This document shows, piece by piece, positions 43,314 through 53,017 of a DNA stretch of 64,000 nt. This DNA comes from Myxococcales bacterium (GTDB lineage Bacteria; Myxococcota_A; Polyangia; Haliangiales; Haliangiaceae). The number at the start of each line of letters is the position of its first letter. Within the stretch, counting starts at the first letter, position 1. The stretch lies in NCBI GenBank assembly GCA_016716835.1, contig JADJUW010000002.1, positions 62,001-126,000 on the forward strand, given 5' to 3'. The notes beneath the pieces are model-generated. The model searched no databases and had not been told where the DNA came from. It saw only the letters and a list, made by a program, of their open reading frames with translations. Position numbers and translations under genes: made by a program.

Positions 43314-44264
43314 CTACGTCGCCTTGGCGTAGTTCATGACGAGATATAGCCAGCAGTCGTCTTTGCCGGGGTTTTCGTAGGCGTGAACCACGTCGGCGGC
43401 AAATTCGATGGCATCGCCCTTGGCGAGTTCGAAGCGTTGCGCGCCAACGGTTAGCTCGAGCCGGCCGGCGGCAACCACCAGGTTTTCGCGGGTGCCCGGT
43501 TGGTGCGCTTGCGCATCCTCACGGCTGTGGGGCGCGATATACAATTCATAGAATTCAGCGCCCAAGGGGCCGCTAGGCGTGCCGAGGGCGCGCGACGAAA
43601 AGCGACCATCGCCGCCGACGATTCGTTTGGCGCCGCTGGCGCGAAGCAGGTTGATGGTGCCAGGCGCCGACGTCGCAAGGAGATTTGAAAATGGCACGTC
43701 GAAGGCGCGCGCGAGGCGCCAGATAAGGCTGACGCTTGGCGAGGTCTTGCCGAGTTCGAGCTGCCCCAGCAAGTTGCGCGAAAGGCCTGTTAGGCGCGCC
43801 AGCGTGTCGAGCGTCAGGCCGCGCGCGCCGCGCAGATCGCGCAGATTGCGGCCGACGATGGTGTCGAGTTCGATTTCCGGCATGGCGCAGCCCGCAAGCT
43901 CGGCCGCGGGTGGAGGCTCGTCGGGTGCTTCGCTCGCATCCTCTGCCTCGGGTGCGCGTTCGATCGGCATCGCTGCGCTCGCCCACGCCAACATGCCGCC
44001 GTCGAGGCTATAAACGTCGCGGAGCCCCAGCGATTCGGCAAGCCCGGCCGCGGTTTGGCTGCGTACGCCGCGCGCGCAAATAAACAGCGCCCGATCGCCG
44101 CGCAGGCCCGCCCTGGTCGCGACCCGCAGCTCATCCAGCGGCAGGCTGCGAGCGCCCGGCACATGACCCGCGGCCCAATCGCGCCCATCGCGCACGTCCA
44201 CCACATCAAGCCCACCTCCCGCGATGAGCTCCTGCGCCTGCTCCGGCGTCAAACTAACGGCCAT
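43314..44264 (-). CDS. Rhodanese-HTH(XRE)-cupin fusion regulator
   Basis: A 316-residue protein of three domains. Residues 1-105 are a rhodanese domain with VVDVRDGRDWAAGHVPGA and the active-site loop CARGVRS (Cys63), able to carry a persulfide. Residues ~133-195 are an XRE-type HTH (RNLRDLRGARGLTLDTLARL ... SRNLLGQLELGKTSPSVSL). Residues ~225-312 are a cupin (LVVAAGRLELTVG, FAADVVHAYEN). HTH-cupin regulators often sense small molecules; the added rhodanese suggests sensing of sulfane sulfur. It is third in the encapsulin operon, 9 bp after the desulfurase. It probably regulates this operon or other sulfur genes; that role is inferred. Confidence 0.85.
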   Translation of the reverse strand: MAVSLTPEQAQELIAGGGLDVVDVRDGRDWAAGHVPGARSLPLDELRVATRAGLRGDRALFICARGVRSQTAAGLAESLGLRDVYSLDGGMLAWASAAMPIERAPEAEDASEAPDEPPPAAELAGCAMPEIELDTIVGRNLRDLRGARGLTLDTLARLTGLSRNLLGQLELGKTSPSVSLIWRLARAFDVPFSNLLATSAPGTINLLRASGAKRIVGGDGRFSSRALGTPSGPLGAEFYELYIAPHSREDAQAHQPGTRENLVVAAGRLELTVGAQRFELAKGDAIEFAADVVHAYENPGKDDCWLYLVMNYAKAT

Positions 44265-44273
44265 CCGCTAATT

Positions 44274-46019
44274 CTAGCGCGAGTGGGCTTGGATTTTCAG
44301 CAAGGCCTCGACCAACGCGTCGATATCTTCGCGCGTGTTGTAAGGTGCGAGCGACGCCCTCACCGTGGCCTCGACGCCAAAGCGGCGCAAAATGGGCTGC
44401 GCACAGTGGTGGCCCGAGCGCACCGCGATGCCCTCTTTGTCGAGCATGCCGCCCACCTCCGTGGTGTTTTGGCCAGCTAAGACAAACGACAGCACGCCTG
44501 CCTTTTCGTGCGCCGTGCCGATCATCGTAAGGCCAGGCACGTGCTCGAGGCGCTCGGTCGCATAATGTAGGAGGCCGTGTTCGTAAGCGGTGACGCGTTC
44601 GAGGCCGACATTGGTCAGCCAGTCAAGCGCGGCGCCCAGGCCCACCGCGTCGGCGATGTTGCCGGTGCCGGCCTCAAACCGCGCAGGCGGTTTGTGATAG
44701 GTCGTGTTCTCAAAAGTGACGTCCGAGATCATGTTGCCGCCGCCTTGCCACGGCGGCATGCTCTCGAGGATTTCGCGCTTGCCGTACACCGCGCCAATGC
44801 CGGTAGGCCCAAATACTTTGTGCCCCGAGAACACGAAGAAGTCTGCGTCCAGCGCCTGCACGTCGACGCGCATGTGCGACACCGCCTGCGCGCCGTCGAG
44901 CATAACCTTGACGCCATGGCCGTGGGCGATTTGAATCATCGCGGCGGCTGGCGTCACGGTGCCGAGCGCGTTGGAGACCTGCGTCATCGCAACGAGCTTG
45001 GTCTTGTCGTTAAAAAGCTTGGCGTACTCGTCGAGGATGATCTGCCCGCTGTCGTCGACAGGCGCGACGCGCAACTTGGCGCCCGTCGCCTTGCACAGCA
45101 TTTGCCACGGCACGATGTTGGCGTGGTGTTCGAGCCAGGTGATGATGATCTCGTCGCCGGGCTCGACAAACTTGCCGCCCCAGCTTTGCGCGATGAGATT
45201 GATGCCCTCGGTGGTGCCGCGCAGGAAGATGATGTTGTCTGTCGAGGGCGCGTTGATAAAGCGACGCACCGATTCGCGCGCATTCTCATACGCTTCCGTC
45301 GCGCGCGCGGCCAGCGTATGCGCGGCGCGGTGGATATTGGAGTTTTCGTGCGCGTAAAAATACGACAGGCGGTCGATGACGGCCTGTGGCTTTTGCGTGG
45401 TCGCGGCGTTGTCGAGCCACACCAGGCGCTTGCCGTGAACTCGCTCTTGCAGGATTGGGAACTCGTGGCGAATCATCAGCGGATCAAGCGGCTGATCATC
45501 GCGGAGGGCTTTGGCGGCGCCGTCGTCGCCCGCGGGTTTCACAGCAACGAGCGAGGTGAAATCGCTCGGCAACGCTAGCGGCGCGTAAAGATGATCAAAC
45601 GTCGGGGCCGCCGCAAACGGCGAAACGTCGGTGGTTGGCGCGGTGGTCGCTGTCACCAAGGGCAGCGACGTAGGCGCGTCCATGGTGGGATAGGCAGGGG
45701 CGCTAGCGACAGGCGTCGCTGGCGATGGGGTTGCTGGCGATGGGGTTGCTGGCGATGGGGTTGCTGGCGTTGGCGATGCCATCGGGACCGCATTCATTGG
45801 CGTCGAGACTGGCGTTGCAACCGGCGTCGCCACAGGTGTCACGCCCGGCGTCACGCCCGGCGCGCCAAACATTTCATTGGCGAGCTGCGACATCATCATC
45901 GCCATCGACGCAGGCTCGCCGTCGGGGACGGTCGGGGCCGTCGGCACGTCGGCCGCCGCCATGGAGAGGCCAGGCGTTGCCGTCGTGCCGGTTGGGCTGA
46001 TACCGCCAGGATCACGCAT
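44274..46019 (-). CDS. Cysteine desulfurase, family 2A encapsulin cargo
   Basis: A 581-residue PLP enzyme releasing sulfur from cysteine as an enzyme persulfide. The SufS-like catalytic core starts near residue 178 (PLMIRHEFPILQERVHGKRL); the PLP lysine is Lys401 in FSGHKVFGPTG and the catalytic Cys539 is in RSGHHCAQPILRRFG. In front is ~175 residues of Ala/Pro/Thr-rich disordered sequence with a short conserved-looking motif QLANEMFGAPG (residues ~45-55). That is the layout of the cysteine desulfurases loaded into family 2A encapsulins, where the N-terminal region targets the shell. Its ATG overlaps the shell gene by 8 bp (46012-46019), indicating translational coupling. Confidence 0.93.
   Translation of the reverse strand: MRDPGGISPTGTTATPGLSMAAADVPTAPTVPDGEPASMAMMMSQLANEMFGAPGVTPGVTPVATPVATPVSTPMNAVPMASPTPATPSPATPSPATPSPATPVASAPAYPTMDAPTSLPLVTATTAPTTDVSPFAAAPTFDHLYAPLALPSDFTSLVAVKPAGDDGAAKALRDDQPLDPLMIRHEFPILQERVHGKRLVWLDNAATTQKPQAVIDRLSYFYAHENSNIHRAAHTLAARATEAYENARESVRRFINAPSTDNIIFLRGTTEGINLIAQSWGGKFVEPGDEIIITWLEHHANIVPWQMLCKATGAKLRVAPVDDSGQIILDEYAKLFNDKTKLVAMTQVSNALGTVTPAAAMIQIAHGHGVKVMLDGAQAVSHMRVDVQALDADFFVFSGHKVFGPTGIGAVYGKREILESMPPWQGGGNMISDVTFENTTYHKPPARFEAGTGNIADAVGLGAALDWLTNVGLERVTAYEHGLLHYATERLEHVPGLTMIGTAHEKAGVLSFVLAGQNTTEVGGMLDKEGIAVRSGHHCAQPILRRFGVEATVRASLAPYNTREDIDALVEALLKIQAHSR
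45721..45765. repeat. 15-bp tandem repeat, three perfect copies
   Basis: Three perfect copies of GGCGATGGGGTTGCT, encoding the PSPATPSPATPSPATP segment in the disordered cargo-targeting region of the desulfurase; a degenerate copy follows. Copy-number change would lengthen or shorten the linker in 5-residue steps. Confidence 0.85.
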
Positions 46020-46917
46020 ATTTGTGGTAGTGGTCGATGGTCACGCCCTCGAGCACGCCGAGCGCGTCGTGGGTGAGCGCCGCCACCGAGCAATACAGCG
46101 AGATGAGGTATTGCGCGCCGCCGCTTTGGCTGATGCCCATGGGCCGCACCGAAAGGCTCGGGCTGACTTCGCCGGGGACGCCGGGCTGAAACAGGCCAAC
46201 CACGCCGCGCTTGCGCTCGCCGACGCGCATGAGCAGAATATCGGTCTTGTTACCCTTGATCGGCATCTTGTCGGACGGCACCAGCGGCAGGCCGCGCCAG
46301 GTGAGAAACGACGCGCCAAATAGGTTCACCGTTGGAGGTGGCACGCCGCGGCGCGTGCATTCACGACCGACCGAGGCAATTGCCTTGGGATGCGCGACGA
46401 AAAATGCCGGCTCTTTCCACACCGTGGCGATGAGCTCGTCGAGGTCGTCGGGCGTCGGCGGGCCAACCCGCGGCTTGATGCGCATGTCGGGGTCGACATT
46501 GTTGAGCAGGCCATAGCTGCGATTGTTGAGCAGCTCGCTCTCTTGTTTTTCCTTGAGCTTCTCGACCGTGAGCGCGAGTTGCTCTTTGACTTGGTCCATC
46601 GGGCTGCGAAACAGATCCGAAATGCGCGTGTCGACTTCGATGGTGGTGGCGATCGAGCTGAGCACGTATTCGCGCGGTTGCGTCTCGTAGTCAGACAGGC
46701 CAACCGGCAACGGCTCGCCGGGCTCGGGGCTGCACTTGGCGGCGAGCTCGTCGTCGAGCGCTTGGTTGAGGCGATAGACGCCGGCTTCCACGGGCGTCCA
46801 CGGAATCATCTGCGTGATCCAGCGCGGCGTGGTGCCGCGCCAAATCGGCGGCGTCTTGGTGGTGTTAGAGAGTTGGCGGGCGGCTTTTTCGCCAATGGTG
46901 CGTTTTGGATCGGCCAT
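46012..46917 (-). CDS. Family 2A encapsulin shell protein
   Basis: A 301-residue HK97-fold shell protein. Diagnostic blocks are MIPWTPVEAGVYRLNQ, YETQPREYVLSSIATTIEVD, ELLNNRSYGLLNNV, PPTPDDLDELIATVW, FFVAHPKAIASVGRECTRRG, FLTWRGLPLVPSDKMPI and GVVGLFQPGVPGEVSPSLSV, all as in the SrpI-type shell of Synechococcus. There is no cyclic-nucleotide-binding insertion, which separates 2A from 2B. The protein is expected to assemble into an icosahedral compartment enclosing the desulfurase. It is first gene of the operon; the promoter must lie in 46918-47031. Earlier databases label such proteins as major membrane protein I. Confidence 0.93.
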   Translation of the reverse strand: MADPKRTIGEKAARQLSNTTKTPPIWRGTTPRWITQMIPWTPVEAGVYRLNQALDDELAAKCSPEPGEPLPVGLSDYETQPREYVLSSIATTIEVDTRISDLFRSPMDQVKEQLALTVEKLKEKQESELLNNRSYGLLNNVDPDMRIKPRVGPPTPDDLDELIATVWKEPAFFVAHPKAIASVGRECTRRGVPPPTVNLFGASFLTWRGLPLVPSDKMPIKGNKTDILLMRVGERKRGVVGLFQPGVPGEVSPSLSVRPMGISQSGGAQYLISLYCSVAALTHDALGVLEGVTIDHYHKYA

Positions 46918-46986
46918 GGTTGGTTGCTTTCTGGCGCGACCCTAATGGAGGTCTCTGACACAGACAAGCGCCTGCGCCAACGACTA

Positions 46987-47009
46987 CGGCGCGGCGTAAG
47001 CCGCGGCCG
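46987..47009 (-). terminator. GC-rich hairpin after the Asp-rich protein gene
   Basis: GCGGC pairs with GCCGC and CGGC with GCCG around a GTAA loop, 23 bp downstream of the stop at 47032. There is no U-run, so termination strength is uncertain; it also lies in the promoter region of the encapsulin operon. Confidence 0.4.
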
Positions 47010-47031
47010 CCATTCCATTGTTAATAAACTA

Positions 47032-50000
47032 TTACAACGACAGCGATCGCACGCGGCGCCGACGCGCGGCGAGGCCAATCCCTACGACCAGCAGCGCCGG
47101 CAAGGTTGCCCCCGCACCACCGCCTGGCCCCGCCTGACAGCCACCGCCGCGCACGAAGGCGTTGTCGCGGAAGCCGTCGTTGTCGTCGTCCTCGTCGCAG
47201 GCATCGCCAAAGCCGTCGCCGTCGAGGTCGCGCTGGTCGGCGTCGGCGTCGAAGCGGCAGATGTCGGTGCCGTCGGCGACCCCGTCGTTGTCACTATCGA
47301 CGTCCTGGAAGTCGGGGGTGCCGTCGTCATCGGTGTCGGTCGGCGTAAAGCCAGGCGTGCCGCTGTCGGGCGCGGTCTCGACGTCGTCGCACAGGCCGTT
47401 GTCGCCAACGCCCGACGGGCAGTCGATGACGCCATCGCCGTTGCCGTCGGGTTGGCCATGGCCCGCCTCGTCGGCATCGGTCAGGCCGTCGTTATCGCTG
47501 TCGGGGTCAAGGCTGTCTGGCGTGCCGTCGGCATCGGTGTCAACGTCGCCGTCGCCCTCATCGGCGTCGGGAATGCCGTCGTTGTCGTCGTCCAGATCGA
47601 TATCATCAGGGATGCCATCGCCGTCGTTGTCGCCCGCCTCGGGCACCGCGATACCATGGCCATCGAAACCATCGATCGGATCGACGACGCCGTCGTTATC
47701 GACGTCGCCACCGTCGCATTGATCGTCGGCGGGCGTCGTATCGACGCAGCCCGAAATGTCCGTGTCCGGATTTCCGTCGTCGTCACTGTCGGGGTCGCGA
47801 AAATCGGGGAGGCCGGTGCCATCGGCGTTGGGCGGCACGGTCGGCGTTGGGTCGCCAAACGCGGGGTCGCCATCGAGGCTATCTACCAAGCCGTCGCCAT
47901 CCGTATCAGGGCCGTCGCATACGCCATTTTCCCCGGCATCGGTGCAGCCCGACGCTAGCTCAACGATGTCGAGCAGGCCGTCTTGGTCGCTGTCGAGGTC
48001 GCGATAGTCGGGCACGGCATCGCCGTCGCTATTAGTTGGTGCGCCAAGCGTGGCGTCGTCGGCGAGGCCATCATCATTGGCATCGGGGCCGTCGCAAAGC
48101 TCGTCGGCCGGCGCGGTGTCGACACAGGCGCTGCCGCCTTCGAGGCGATCGGAACCGCCATCATTGTCGCTATCGAGATCGCGATAGTCGAGGTGGGTAT
48201 CGCCATCGGTGTCGGGCGGCGTTTGGTTGGTCGCCGCGTCGGCCAGGCCATCGCTGTTGGCATCCGGGCCGTCGCACATGGCGTCGAGCGGGCTGGCGTC
48301 GGCGCAACCGCTGGCGCCTTCAATGACATCGGGGATGCCATCGTTATCGCTGTCGAGGTCGCGAAAATCCGCGAGGCCGTCGCCGTCGGTGTCGAAGGTG
48401 CCTTCCGTCGCATCGGCGAGGCCGTCGCCATCGGCATCGAGGTCTTGGTAGTCGAGCAGGCCATCGCCGTCGGTGTCTGGCAGCGTGGCGGCGGCATCGT
48501 CGGCGAGGCCGTCGCCATCGGCATCGGCGCCGTCGCAGCGGCCCAGCGGCACGGCCACGTCGGCACAGCCGGCGTCGCCTTCCAGCAGGTCGGTCAGGCC
48601 GTCGCCATCGCTATCGAGCTCGCGCACGTCGGGCACGCTGTTGCCATTGGTATCGACGTCGCCCTCCTGGGCATCGCGCAGGCCATCGCCGTCGGCATCG
48701 CGGTCGAGAAAATCCGGGAGGGCGTCATCGTCGGTGGCGCGCGTTGCGTCAGGGCCGCTGCCGTTGCCGTCGTAGTCGACGACGCCAGAATCGGCAGAGG
48801 TTTCGTTCGCGTTGCATAAGCCATTGGCGCCAAAGTTGCCGGCGCAATCGATGATGCCGTCGGCTGGTCCAACGTCGACAATGCCGCCGTTGCCCTCCCA
48901 GGTGTCAAAGAGCAAGTCGTTGTCGCTGTCGAGGTCGATATGATTTGGTGAGCCCTCGCCATCGCGGTTGAAGTCGAGGCCGGGCGCGTCGCAGATGTCG
49001 TCGACGTTCACATCGACGCAGATCTGGGCGGCGCCATCGCCGCGATCGTCGCGATCGAGAAAGTTCGCGACGTCGTCGCCGTCGTTATCGCCGTCGGGGT
49101 CGAGGCCAAGCAGATTCTCCGCGGTATCGACGATGCCATCGTTGTCGTCGTCAAGATCCGAGGGGTTGGGGGTGCCATCGCCGTCGCTGTCGGGCGCATA
49201 CACCACGGTGAGCACGGCGTCGTCGCAATCTGGGATCACTGGGTTGTCGTCGCAGGCCAAGTAGTTTACGCGATAGATGCCCGCGATGCTGGCATTGTTG
49301 GGGGTTACGATAATGTCGCCGCCAACCACGCTAGCCGTTGCGCCAACAGGATTCGACGTGATGGCGATGCTGATATTGTTGAGGGCATCGTCGACGTCGG
49401 AAAATGAGTTCGCGATGGCGGTGGTGACCGACGCCGTGCCAATGGTGACGACCGAGCGCGCGTTGCTAAGGCTGGTTACATTGCAGCTCGAGGGGCCATA
49501 GGGCGCGAGATTGGTGTAACGGACCTGGTCTTGCGACAACAAATAGAAGGCGGCCTCGCCGGCGGGAAATACGTCGCCGGTGAACTCGCCGGGAAAATCG
49601 GTGGGCTCCAGATCGAGCTCGAGCTGATCGTCGATCCACAGCAGCAGGCGCCCCGGCCGGTATTCGATGCGCGCGGTGTAGGTGGTGTTGTCCGCCCAGC
49701 CGGTGGTGCCAAATCGGCGGCCAGTGGTGAGCTGACGCGAATAGGTCGTCGGATTTAGCTGCACCCGCTGTTGGATGTCGTGCGACACCGAGCTGCCATT
49801 GTTAGGCGCGCCGCGCACGTGGGCGACCCGCAAGCCGGCGGGTTGGCCAGATTGCGCGGCTTGCTTCCAATCGATCACGATCCAGTCCGCCGAAGCATTC
49901 GACGAATCGCCCGCGTTAAAGCCGAGGGCGAAGCCCATGAGGTCATCGTCGTTGGTGGTTTGCACGTTCATTTCCGTGAGATACGTGCCGCGCTGGCCAT

Positions 50001-50337
50001 CGTCGCCAAAGCGCGCGATGGTGGGCTTGTTGGTATTGACGGTCTGTACGCCAGTTGCGGGCGGGGTCAGCGTCCATGCAGCGTTGCCACCGGGAAAGTC
50101 TTCAATGGTGAGGTCGTCGAACGAAAAGGCGCGGGCGCATGAAAACTCGGCCTCGAGGTCACAGCTTGGCGAACAACCGTCGCCGGCGATGGCGTTGTCG
50201 TCGTCACAATCCTCCGAGGGCGCAACCATGCCGTCGGGCACGCCGCCAAGACACGCCGCCTCGGCGTCACGTGCACCGACCGCGACCATCATGGTTACTA
50301 GAACAATCAATGTCGCGACTTGCGCTAACTTCGTCAT
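47032..50337 (-). CDS. Giant thrombospondin-type-3 Asp-rich surface protein with MYXO-CTERM-like tail
   Basis: 1101 residues from MTKLAQVATL (ATG at 50337), with signal peptide. The order is: a Cys-rich DUF4215-like module (CDDDNAIAGDGCSPSC), a lectin-like beta domain (about residues 80-290; LLLWIDDQLELDLEP), a short beta domain, then ~650 residues of calcium-binding DxDxDG repeats (DSDGDGLTDLLEGD; DLDSDNDGIPDVIEG) with interspersed Cys pairs. The C-terminus has GGCQAGPGGG, a hydrophobic helix PALLVVGIGLAA and an RRRR cluster, like the MYXO-CTERM sorting signal processed in myxobacteria. It is probably displayed on the cell surface and stiffened by calcium. The repeats make the gene prone to recombination. 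Confidence 0.88.
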   Translation of the reverse strand: MTKLAQVATLIVLVTMMVAVGARDAEAACLGGVPDGMVAPSEDCDDDNAIAGDGCSPSCDLEAEFSCARAFSFDDLTIEDFPGGNAAWTLTPPATGVQTVNTNKPTIARFGDDGQRGTYLTEMNVQTTNDDDLMGFALGFNAGDSSNASADWIVIDWKQAAQSGQPAGLRVAHVRGAPNNGSSVSHDIQQRVQLNPTTYSRQLTTGRRFGTTGWADNTTYTARIEYRPGRLLLWIDDQLELDLEPTDFPGEFTGDVFPAGEAAFYLLSQDQVRYTNLAPYGPSSCNVTSLSNARSVVTIGTASVTTAIANSFSDVDDALNNISIAITSNPVGATASVVGGDIIVTPNNASIAGIYRVNYLACDDNPVIPDCDDAVLTVVYAPDSDGDGTPNPSDLDDDNDGIVDTAENLLGLDPDGDNDGDDVANFLDRDDRGDGAAQICVDVNVDDICDAPGLDFNRDGEGSPNHIDLDSDNDLLFDTWEGNGGIVDVGPADGIIDCAGNFGANGLCNANETSADSGVVDYDGNGSGPDATRATDDDALPDFLDRDADGDGLRDAQEGDVDTNGNSVPDVRELDSDGDGLTDLLEGDAGCADVAVPLGRCDGADADGDGLADDAAATLPDTDGDGLLDYQDLDADGDGLADATEGTFDTDGDGLADFRDLDSDNDGIPDVIEGASGCADASPLDAMCDGPDANSDGLADAATNQTPPDTDGDTHLDYRDLDSDNDGGSDRLEGGSACVDTAPADELCDGPDANDDGLADDATLGAPTNSDGDAVPDYRDLDSDQDGLLDIVELASGCTDAGENGVCDGPDTDGDGLVDSLDGDPAFGDPTPTVPPNADGTGLPDFRDPDSDDDGNPDTDISGCVDTTPADDQCDGGDVDNDGVVDPIDGFDGHGIAVPEAGDNDGDGIPDDIDLDDDNDGIPDADEGDGDVDTDADGTPDSLDPDSDNDGLTDADEAGHGQPDGNGDGVIDCPSGVGDNGLCDDVETAPDSGTPGFTPTDTDDDGTPDFQDVDSDNDGVADGTDICRFDADADQRDLDGDGFGDACDEDDDNDGFRDNAFVRGGGCQAGPGGGAGATLPALLVVGIGLAARRRRVRSLSL

Positions 50338-50461
50338 ATGTAAAGCGATCGTAGGGGCGCTGTGCGTGCTTGTCACGGTTGCGAGCGGCAGATGCGACGG
50401 CAAACGTATGATTTTATGACGTGCGAACTTCAAGAAGTTGGTTATTAATTACATGTACTTA

Positions 50462-50487
50462 TAGTATTTGCATTTATGCGAATAGTA
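50462..50487. promoter_or_regulatory. Palindromic operator upstream of sahR
   Basis: TAGTATTTGCAT-TT-ATGCGAATAGTA has 12-bp arms with two mismatches, in an AT-rich promoter region 38 bp before the ATG at 50525 and also between the divergent Asp-rich protein gene and sahR. A second short palindrome, TACATGTA, is at 50450-50457. SahR and other ArsR-type proteins bind such palindromes; autoregulation is the simplest reading. Confidence 0.55.
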
Positions 50488-50524
50488 GTATATTTATAGT
50501 TTTGTGGTGGTAGAAGCGCAAAAG

Positions 50525-51526
50525 ATGGGGGCGGCCGCGAGCAACAGCGACGAGCGGCCGAGCCAGGCGTTTGAAACCACGGCCAGGTGGGACCTCTACC
50601 GTGTGTTGGCCGAGCCGATTCGGCTGAGGCTTCTCGCACTCGCATCATTCGAAGAGCTGTCGATCGGCGAGTTGGCGCAGCTAACGGGAGAGAGCCAACC
50701 CAATGTGTCGCGCCATATCGCCTCGCTGCGCCAGGTTGGCCTGGTCACGGGCACCAAGCACGGCACGCGCAGCATGGTGCGCATGCATCCCGGTGTGGCT
50801 GACGACGCCATCGTGCGCGATGCGGTGACCAGCGGGATGCAACTGTGTCAGGCTGATGGCAGCGCCGCCCGCATCGCCATTGTGATTGCGGAACGTGACG
50901 CCGCCGCGCGTGAATACTTTGCGAGGCCGGTCGAGGTAAGTGAGTTTGCCCCGCCCGTCGAGAGCGCGGCGTATCTGACCGCCTTGTCGCATTTATTGCC
51001 GCACCGTGGGCTCGCGATCGACATCGGCACCGGCGATGGCGGCCTACTGGAAATCTTGGCGCCGTGTTTTGACCGCGTGATTGCCATCGACCGCTCCGAG
51101 GCGCAACTCGCGCTCGCGCGCGCACGCGTCGCCGCACGCGGCTTTGCCAACGTCGAACTCGGCGTGAGCGATCTCAGCGAGACGAGCCATCGCGGGCTGC
51201 CGCGCGGCAAGGCCGACGCTGTTTTCGCCGTGCGTGTGCTACACCATGCCGCGGTGCCGCGGAAATTGATGAAGCAGCTTTGGCACTATTGCGCGCCCGG
51301 CGGCGCCTTGGTGCTGATCGACTACCACGCACACGGCGATGAGAGCATGCGCGCGCAAGCCGACGTGTGGCTTGGTTTTTCACCTGACGAACTGCGCGAG
51401 CTCGCCGCGCAGGCGGGCTTTGTCGACGTTTGCGTCGCAGGGGCGCCGGCGCCCAAGACGGGCCCCGATGCGCACCTGGCATGGCAGATCATGGTCGCCA
51501 AACGACCCGCGGGTGGTGCCGCGTGA
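50525..51526 (+). CDS. sahR: SahR-type regulator (ArsR HTH fused to methyltransferase-like domain)
   Basis: About 333 residues (ATG at 50525; a GTG at 50504 would add 7). The N-terminal ArsR-type winged HTH (EPIRLRLLALASFEELSIGE ... ESQPNVSRHIASLRQVGLV) is followed by a class I SAM-methyltransferase-like domain with motif I AIDIGTGDGGLLEIL. This is the architecture of SahR, known to control the S-adenosylmethionine cycle in Proteobacteria by binding S-adenosylhomocysteine. ahcY follows 134 bp downstream on the same strand, the classical SahR target. A palindromic operator stands in front. Confidence 0.82.
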   Translation: MGAAASNSDERPSQAFETTARWDLYRVLAEPIRLRLLALASFEELSIGELAQLTGESQPNVSRHIASLRQVGLVTGTKHGTRSMVRMHPGVADDAIVRDAVTSGMQLCQADGSAARIAIVIAERDAAAREYFARPVEVSEFAPPVESAAYLTALSHLLPHRGLAIDIGTGDGGLLEILAPCFDRVIAIDRSEAQLALARARVAARGFANVELGVSDLSETSHRGLPRGKADAVFAVRVLHHAAVPRKLMKQLWHYCAPGGALVLIDYHAHGDESMRAQADVWLGFSPDELRELAAQAGFVDVCVAGAPAPKTGPDAHLAWQIMVAKRPAGGAA

Positions 51527-51660
51527 TCGGCGCCGTCGTCAGCCGCATGCTTGCCGGGTGGCACAAACTCGTCAAGGCAGCGCTTTCCGGTAGCCAAACC
51601 GACGAACTTTCTATAAGCAACCAAGCAATCACTCAACCCAGCAGCGAAACAAGGAACGTT

Positions 51661-52992
<1,332 letters not shown>

Positions 52993-52994
52993 TT

Positions 52995-53012
52995 CGACGC
53001 GAGCGCGCGTCG
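52995..53012. terminator. Hairpin between convergent ahcY and the 53018 gene
   Basis: CGACGCG-AGCG-CGCGTCG is a perfect 7-bp GC-rich stem with a 4-nt loop, 3 bp after the ahcY stop codon. There is no T-run on either side, so it may only assist termination. Confidence 0.45.
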
Positions 53013-53017
53013 CGTAA

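Noticed and set aside
46390..47958. 522-residue plus-strand frame of Val/Gly/Ile repeats
   Set aside because: Antisense of the shell gene and of the Asp-rich repeats; periodic only because the repeats are.
51527..51660. Possible SAH riboswitch before ahcY
   Set aside because: I could not draw the conserved core; regulation by SahR explains the locus. A covariance-model search would decide.
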